Assembly: GCF_015207705.1 (NCBI RefSeq)
Contig: NZ_JADEWI010000052.1
Coordinates: 1 to 45,142 of the forward strand
DNA: 45,142 nucleotides
Direction: 5' to 3'
Source of the DNA: Nostoc sp. LEGE 06077
GTDB lineage: Bacteria; Cyanobacteriota; Cyanobacteriia; Cyanobacteriales; Nostocaceae
The position numbers and the translations under genes are program-made. The notes beneath the pieces were generated by a model. The model did not search any database. It had not been told where the DNA came from and worked only from the letters and a program-made list of their open reading frames with translations. Shown piece after piece: positions 41,122 to 45,142 of the stretch; the first letter of the stretch is position 1; each line of letters starts with the position of its first letter.

Positions 41122-44100
41122 ATGACTAGCACTCTTGTTGAGAATATTCCCGGATATAACATCAGCGAAGAACTCTATAATGGCTCCCGAACCCAAGTTT
41201 ATCGAGGTTATCGAAAAGTTGATCAACAACCAGTAGTCGTTAAATTACTGAAAAATCCTTATCCCAGCTTTAACGAACTTTTGTTGTTTCGCAACCAGTA
41301 CACAATTGCCAAAAATCTCAACTCCTCCCTGATAGTTAAAACCTACAGTCTAGAACCTTGTCGAAATGGTTATGCACTAGTTATGGAAGACTTTGGAGGA
41401 ATTTCTCTGAAGGAGTGGCTAACTAGAGAAACCCAACAATCTTTAGAAGAATTTTTAATGATAGCGATCGCACTATGCAATACCTTAGATTTACTCTATC
41501 ATCAGCGGATTATTCATAAAGATATCAAACCCGCCAATATTTTAATTAATCCTGGAACCAAACAAGTTAAATTAATTGACTTTAGTATTGCTTCTTTACT
41601 ACCACGAGAAACCCAAGAAATTCAAAATGCCAACGCTCTAGAAGGCACACTTGCCTATCTTTCGCCAGAGCAAACTGGACGGATGAACCGTTTAATTGAT
41701 TACCGGAGTGATTTCTATTCATTAGGTGTCACCTTTTACGAATTACTCACTGGAGTTTTACCATTTATCTGTGACGATCCGATGGAATTGGTACATTGTC
41801 ATCTTGCCAAAACTCCCATTCCAGTACATCAGAAAAATCCCAATATTCCCTTAGTTTTATCGGAAATTATCAGCAAGTTGATGGCGAAAAATGCCGAAGA
41901 GCGGTATCAAAGTGCTTCGGGAATTAAGTATGATTTAGTGATTTGTCTAGAACAATTACAAAAAACAGCAACAATCAAACCTTTTGCACTGGGAGAGGGA
42001 GATATTAGCGATCGCTTCCTCATTCCGGAAAAACTCTATGGTCGAAAATCCGAAGTATCAACCCTCTTAGAAGCATTTGAAAAAGTGAGTTTTGGGGCAA
42101 CCCAAATGATGTTGGTAGCAGGTTTTTCTGGGATTGGGAAAACTGCCGTTGTGAATGAAGTTCATAAACCAATTGTGCGCCAACGCGGTTATTTTATTAA
42201 AGGGAAATATGACCAATTTCAGCGTAACATTCCCTTTAGCGCCTTTGTCCAAGCCTTCCGAGACTTAATGGGGCAATTACTTTCTGAATCAGATGCACAA
42301 CTACAAGCTTGGAAAACCAAGATTCTGGAAACTGTTGGGGACAATGGACAAGTTTTGATTGACGTAATTCCAGAGTTAGAACGCATTATTGGCACTCAAC
42401 TCCCAGCTACAGAACTATCAGGGACTGCTGCCCAAAATCGCTTCAATCTGCTGATGCAAAAATTTGTGCAAATCTTCACTAGCATTGAACATCCCTTAGT
42501 GATGTTTTTAGATGACTTGCAGTGGGCAGATTCCGCATCGCTGAAATTGCTGCAATTGTTGATGGCAGAAACAGGACATTTATTAATTTTGGGTGCATAT
42601 CGGGATAATGAAGTATCACCAGTTCACCCATTCATCCTCACTGTAGATGAAATTGTCAAAAATGGGGCAGTAGTTAATACGATTGTGCTGCAACCATTAA
42701 GTGAAATAGATATGAATCAATTGGTGGCAGATACGCTAAATTGCGAATTATTGCTTGCCCAACCTTTGACAAAATTAATCTATCAAAAAACTCAGGGTAA
42801 TCCTTTTTTTGCTACCCAGTTTCTCAAGGCATTAAATGACGATAAACTAATTATATTTGACTTAGAATTCCGCCATTGGCAGTGTGATATCGCTCAAGTC
42901 AGAGCCTTAGCAATTACTGATGATGTGGTGGAGTTTATGGCACTGCAATTGCAGAAATTGCCGAACCAAACTCAGAATATTCTCAAACTAGCAGCTTGTA
43001 TTGGGGCGCAGTTTGATTTGCAGACATTGGCAATTGTTTCAGAACAATCTTTAGAAGCAACGGCGGCTGATTTATGGAAAGCCTTGCAAGAAGGGCTGAT
43101 TATTCCAAATACGGAAATATATAAATTCTTTATTCAATCTGATAGTGCCTCAATTTATGATGCCGCAGCTAATCCGATTTATCGGTTTTTACATGACCGG
43201 GTTCAACAAGCTGCTTATTTCCTAATTCCTGATGACCAAAAGCAAGCAACCCATCTCAAAATTGGCCAGTTACTTCAGCAAAACTCCTCAGAAATAGAAC
43301 GAGAAGAAAAACTGTTTGATATTGTCAGTCATTTGAATTTAGGACAGGCATTAATTACTCAACAGCAGGAACGAGAAGCTTTAGCGCAACTCAACTTAAA
43401 AGCTGGTGGTAAAGCCAGAAGTTCAACTGCATACGCTGCCACCAGACTGTATCTACAAACTGGAATTGAGCTACTAGAGGTGGATTGTTGGCAACATCAG
43501 TATGAATTGACTCTGAATTTGTATGTCGCAGCTGCGGAAGCCAGTTATCTCAATGGTGACTTTGCGGGTATGGAACTCTTCGCAGCATCGGTGTTGCAGC
43601 AGGCACAGACGATTTTGGACAAAGTGAAAATCTACGAAATTCAAATCGTGGCATTAGTGGCTCAGAGCCAAATTTTAGCAGCGCTCGCAGTGGGAAGAGA
43701 GGCTCTAGGGCAATTGGGGGTAGAATTCTCGACAGAAGTAGACGAAGCTTTAATTGGCAAGGCCTTACAAGAGCTTAAAGAGCAACTCCAAGGCAGAGAG
43801 ATTGCTGGGTTGATTGACTTGCCCGTGATGAGCGATCGCACCACCATCGCCGCAATGCAACTGTTAGGTATGTTGTTTCCACCCGTGTTGCTAGGAATGC
43901 CAGGTTTAATGCCTCTGTTGAGCGCGACAATGGTGCGGTTATCGCTCCAATTTGGCAATGCCCCCACCTCAACGGCAGGATATGCGATTCATGGCATAGT
44001 GCTGTGTGCCTTTTTGGGTGAAGTCGAAATCGGCTATGGGTTCGGTAAATTAGCGCTCTCGTTGCTAGAGAGGTTGAATGCTCAGGGCATGAAGTGCATC

Positions 44101-45060
44101 ACTCTCAACCTGTTTGGAACTTTCATCCAACATCGTCGGCAAGCGCTCTTGGTAACGCTAGCAACACTGAAAGAAAGCTACACGGTTGGTATGGAAAACG
44201 GCGATTTTCTCTACGCTGGTTACAGCATAGTAGGGTACACCCAAACGGCATTGTTCGCCGGTGTAGACCTAGAGGCCTTGACCCCTGAATTATCTGCTTA
44301 TAGTGCTGCCCTGGCTCAGGTGAAACAAGATTCGGCACGTATTTATTTGGACATGGTGGGGCAAACAGTGCAGCAATTGAGAGAAACGGTGAGCCAACCC
44401 GATTGCTTAATTGGCTCAATGTACGATGAAACAGTGATGTTCCCGAAGCACCAGCAGGATAAGGATCTCACAGCGTTCGCCTTTGCCTACAGCTACAAAC
44501 TTTTGCTTGCCTATTCTTTTGGCAATTATCAGGCTGCCCTCGACTATATCACCCAAGGCAAATCCTATTTGATGGCAGTATCAGGAATGCTTTTTATTCC
44601 CATCTTCCATTTCTATGCCGCCTTAACGCACCTGGCACTTGTTCCCGCACAGCCACAAGAGCAAGCTGAAATTCTCGCCGAGGTCGAAACCCATCAAACA
44701 GTTCTGCACCAGTGGGCGGAAAATGCCCCGATGAATCACTTGCATAAATGGCATCTAATTGAGGCAGAAAAGTATCGGATTTTGGGCAATAAAGCAGAGG
44801 CGATCGCTCTTTACGATCGCGCCATTCAACTCGCCAAAGAAAACCAATTTCTTAACGAAGAAGCTTTAGCCAACGAACTCGCCGCCAAATTCTATCTCGA
44901 TTGGGGCAAAGAAAAAATTGCTCAAGTCTACATGCAAGAAGCCTATTACTGTTACAGCCGATGGGGAGCAAAAGCCAAAGTTGTCGATCTAGAAACCCGC
45001 TATCCTCAACTACTCGGCGTAAATAGAAGGTTCGTGCAACCAGGGGCAACCAGTCATTGA
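41122..45060 (+). CDS. Ser/Thr protein kinase with AAA/STAND ATPase domain, truncated HstK-like
   Basis: 1312 residues. The N-terminal Hanks-type kinase (about 10-270) has Lys in VVVKLL (about 41), the catalytic loop HKDIKPANIL (about 132-141), DFS replacing DFG (about 153) and GTLAYLSPEQTGR. An AAA/NTPase module (about 295-560) has Walker A GFSGIGKTAV (about 334-343) and Walker B LVMFLDDLQWAD (about 460-471). A long helical TPR-like region then runs to the end. Cyanobacterial HstK-type relatives continue with GAF and histidine-kinase domains (about 1800-2000 residues); here the frame ends soon after YPQLLGVN with RRFVQPGATSH, encoded by a repeat also found at 36861. It looks truncated by that element, but kinase and ATPase motifs are intact. 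Confidence 0.85.
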   Translation: MTSTLVENIPGYNISEELYNGSRTQVYRGYRKVDQQPVVVKLLKNPYPSFNELLLFRNQYTIAKNLNSSLIVKTYSLEPCRNGYALVMEDFGGISLKEWLTRETQQSLEEFLMIAIALCNTLDLLYHQRIIHKDIKPANILINPGTKQVKLIDFSIASLLPRETQEIQNANALEGTLAYLSPEQTGRMNRLIDYRSDFYSLGVTFYELLTGVLPFICDDPMELVHCHLAKTPIPVHQKNPNIPLVLSEIISKLMAKNAEERYQSASGIKYDLVICLEQLQKTATIKPFALGEGDISDRFLIPEKLYGRKSEVSTLLEAFEKVSFGATQMMLVAGFSGIGKTAVVNEVHKPIVRQRGYFIKGKYDQFQRNIPFSAFVQAFRDLMGQLLSESDAQLQAWKTKILETVGDNGQVLIDVIPELERIIGTQLPATELSGTAAQNRFNLLMQKFVQIFTSIEHPLVMFLDDLQWADSASLKLLQLLMAETGHLLILGAYRDNEVSPVHPFILTVDEIVKNGAVVNTIVLQPLSEIDMNQLVADTLNCELLLAQPLTKLIYQKTQGNPFFATQFLKALNDDKLIIFDLEFRHWQCDIAQVRALAITDDVVEFMALQLQKLPNQTQNILKLAACIGAQFDLQTLAIVSEQSLEATAADLWKALQEGLIIPNTEIYKFFIQSDSASIYDAAANPIYRFLHDRVQQAAYFLIPDDQKQATHLKIGQLLQQNSSEIEREEKLFDIVSHLNLGQALITQQQEREALAQLNLKAGGKARSSTAYAATRLYLQTGIELLEVDCWQHQYELTLNLYVAAAEASYLNGDFAGMELFAASVLQQAQTILDKVKIYEIQIVALVAQSQILAALAVGREALGQLGVEFSTEVDEALIGKALQELKEQLQGREIAGLIDLPVMSDRTTIAAMQLLGMLFPPVLLGMPGLMPLLSATMVRLSLQFGNAPTSTAGYAIHGIVLCAFLGEVEIGYGFGKLALSLLERLNAQGMKCITLNLFGTFIQHRRQALLVTLATLKESYTVGMENGDFLYAGYSIVGYTQTALFAGVDLEALTPELSAYSAALAQVKQDSARIYLDMVGQTVQQLRETVSQPDCLIGSMYDETVMFPKHQQDKDLTAFAFAYSYKLLLAYSFGNYQAALDYITQGKSYLMAVSGMLFIPIFHFYAALTHLALVPAQPQEQAEILAEVETHQTVLHQWAENAPMNHLHKWHLIEAEKYRILGNKAEAIALYDRAIQLAKENQFLNEEALANELAAKFYLDWGKEKIAQVYMQEAYYCYSRWGAKAKVVDLETRYPQLLGVNRRFVQPGATSH
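45017..45046. repeat. 30-bp repeat, right copy, at the kinase 3' end
   Basis: GCGTAAATAGAAGGTTCGTG then CAACCAGGGG, 26 of 30 identical with 36861-36890. It supplies the last codons of the kinase gene. Nothing is recognised in 45061-45142. Confidence 0.5.
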
Positions 45061-45142
45061 AATCGTTGACCAGTAAGAGGTTCAGCCATTATCCATTTCT
45101 AATGATTGACCCCAGTTTTTCCCCTTTTACTATAAGTAAACT

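Overview
The window looks like part of a plasmid, or plasmid-derived accessory DNA, of a filamentous (Nostocales-type) cyanobacterium. Evidence: many copies of the cyanobacterial HIP1 octamer GCGATCGC (near 2139, 7066, 24789, 33210, 36248, 39697, 41463, 42008); a replication initiator beside a DnaB-type helicase; a ParA-type partition pair; a MobV relaxase; two toxin-antitoxin pairs; a tyrosine recombinase; and typically cyanobacterial proteins (pentapeptide-repeat, CHAT, CHASE2, Ser/Thr kinase-AAA). No rRNA, tRNA or CRISPR array was found.

Layout. 1-2355 (minus): plasmid replication, with the 5' end of a DnaB-like helicase gene, a winged-helix initiator whose coding sequence contains six iteron-like copies of a 15-bp core, and an XRE-type repressor. 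2442-7820 (plus): about nine tightly packed genes from a clear sigma70-type promoter, mostly unrecognised, ending with a membrane-anchored P-loop ATPase. 8316-9025: a Phd/YefM-RelE/ParE type toxin-antitoxin pair with an unusual 188-bp gap. 9259-14766: a five-gene type III-B (Cmr) CRISPR effector operon with an HD-less Cas10, a two-RAMP-domain fusion, no Cas6, no adaptation genes and no array, flanked by an identical 17-bp repeat. 14851-15951 (minus): a membrane pentapeptide-repeat protein. 16671-24195: a complete three-gene pPIWI-RE defence module (HTH/Zn/REase protein, DinG-type helicase, pPIWI_RE protein) flanked by imperfect 60-bp direct repeats and followed by a tyrosine recombinase.

26147-31154: an effector-associated-domain (EAD1) conflict locus. 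An EAD1-CHAT protease gene and a CHASE2 gene are really one gene broken, or programmed to shift, at a run of nine A. A divergent EAD1-pentapeptide gene lies on the other side. 31636-33574 (minus): VapBC-like pair, ParB-like and ParA genes, with an 84-bp tandem duplication of the parB 3' end. 34241-36844: small membrane protein, LysR regulator and divergent short-chain dehydrogenase. 36845-40443: a repeat- and hairpin-rich noncoding region (candidate oriT) leading into a MobV relaxase fused to DUF3991/TOPRIM-like domains. 41122-45060: a Ser/Thr kinase-AAA protein that lacks the GAF/histidine-kinase half seen in longer relatives.

Together the replication, partition, mobilisation and addiction genes make the carrier DNA self-maintaining, and a defence island (type III-B, pPIWI-RE, EAD1-CHAT) is loaded between them as apparently separable cassettes. 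The strongest second-look items are the pPIWI-RE module with an apparent ATT start and att-like flanks, the A9 frameshift joining EAD1-CHAT to CHASE2, the pared-down Cmr system, and the replication iterons inside the rep gene. All functional calls are from reading sequence motifs; no database search was run.
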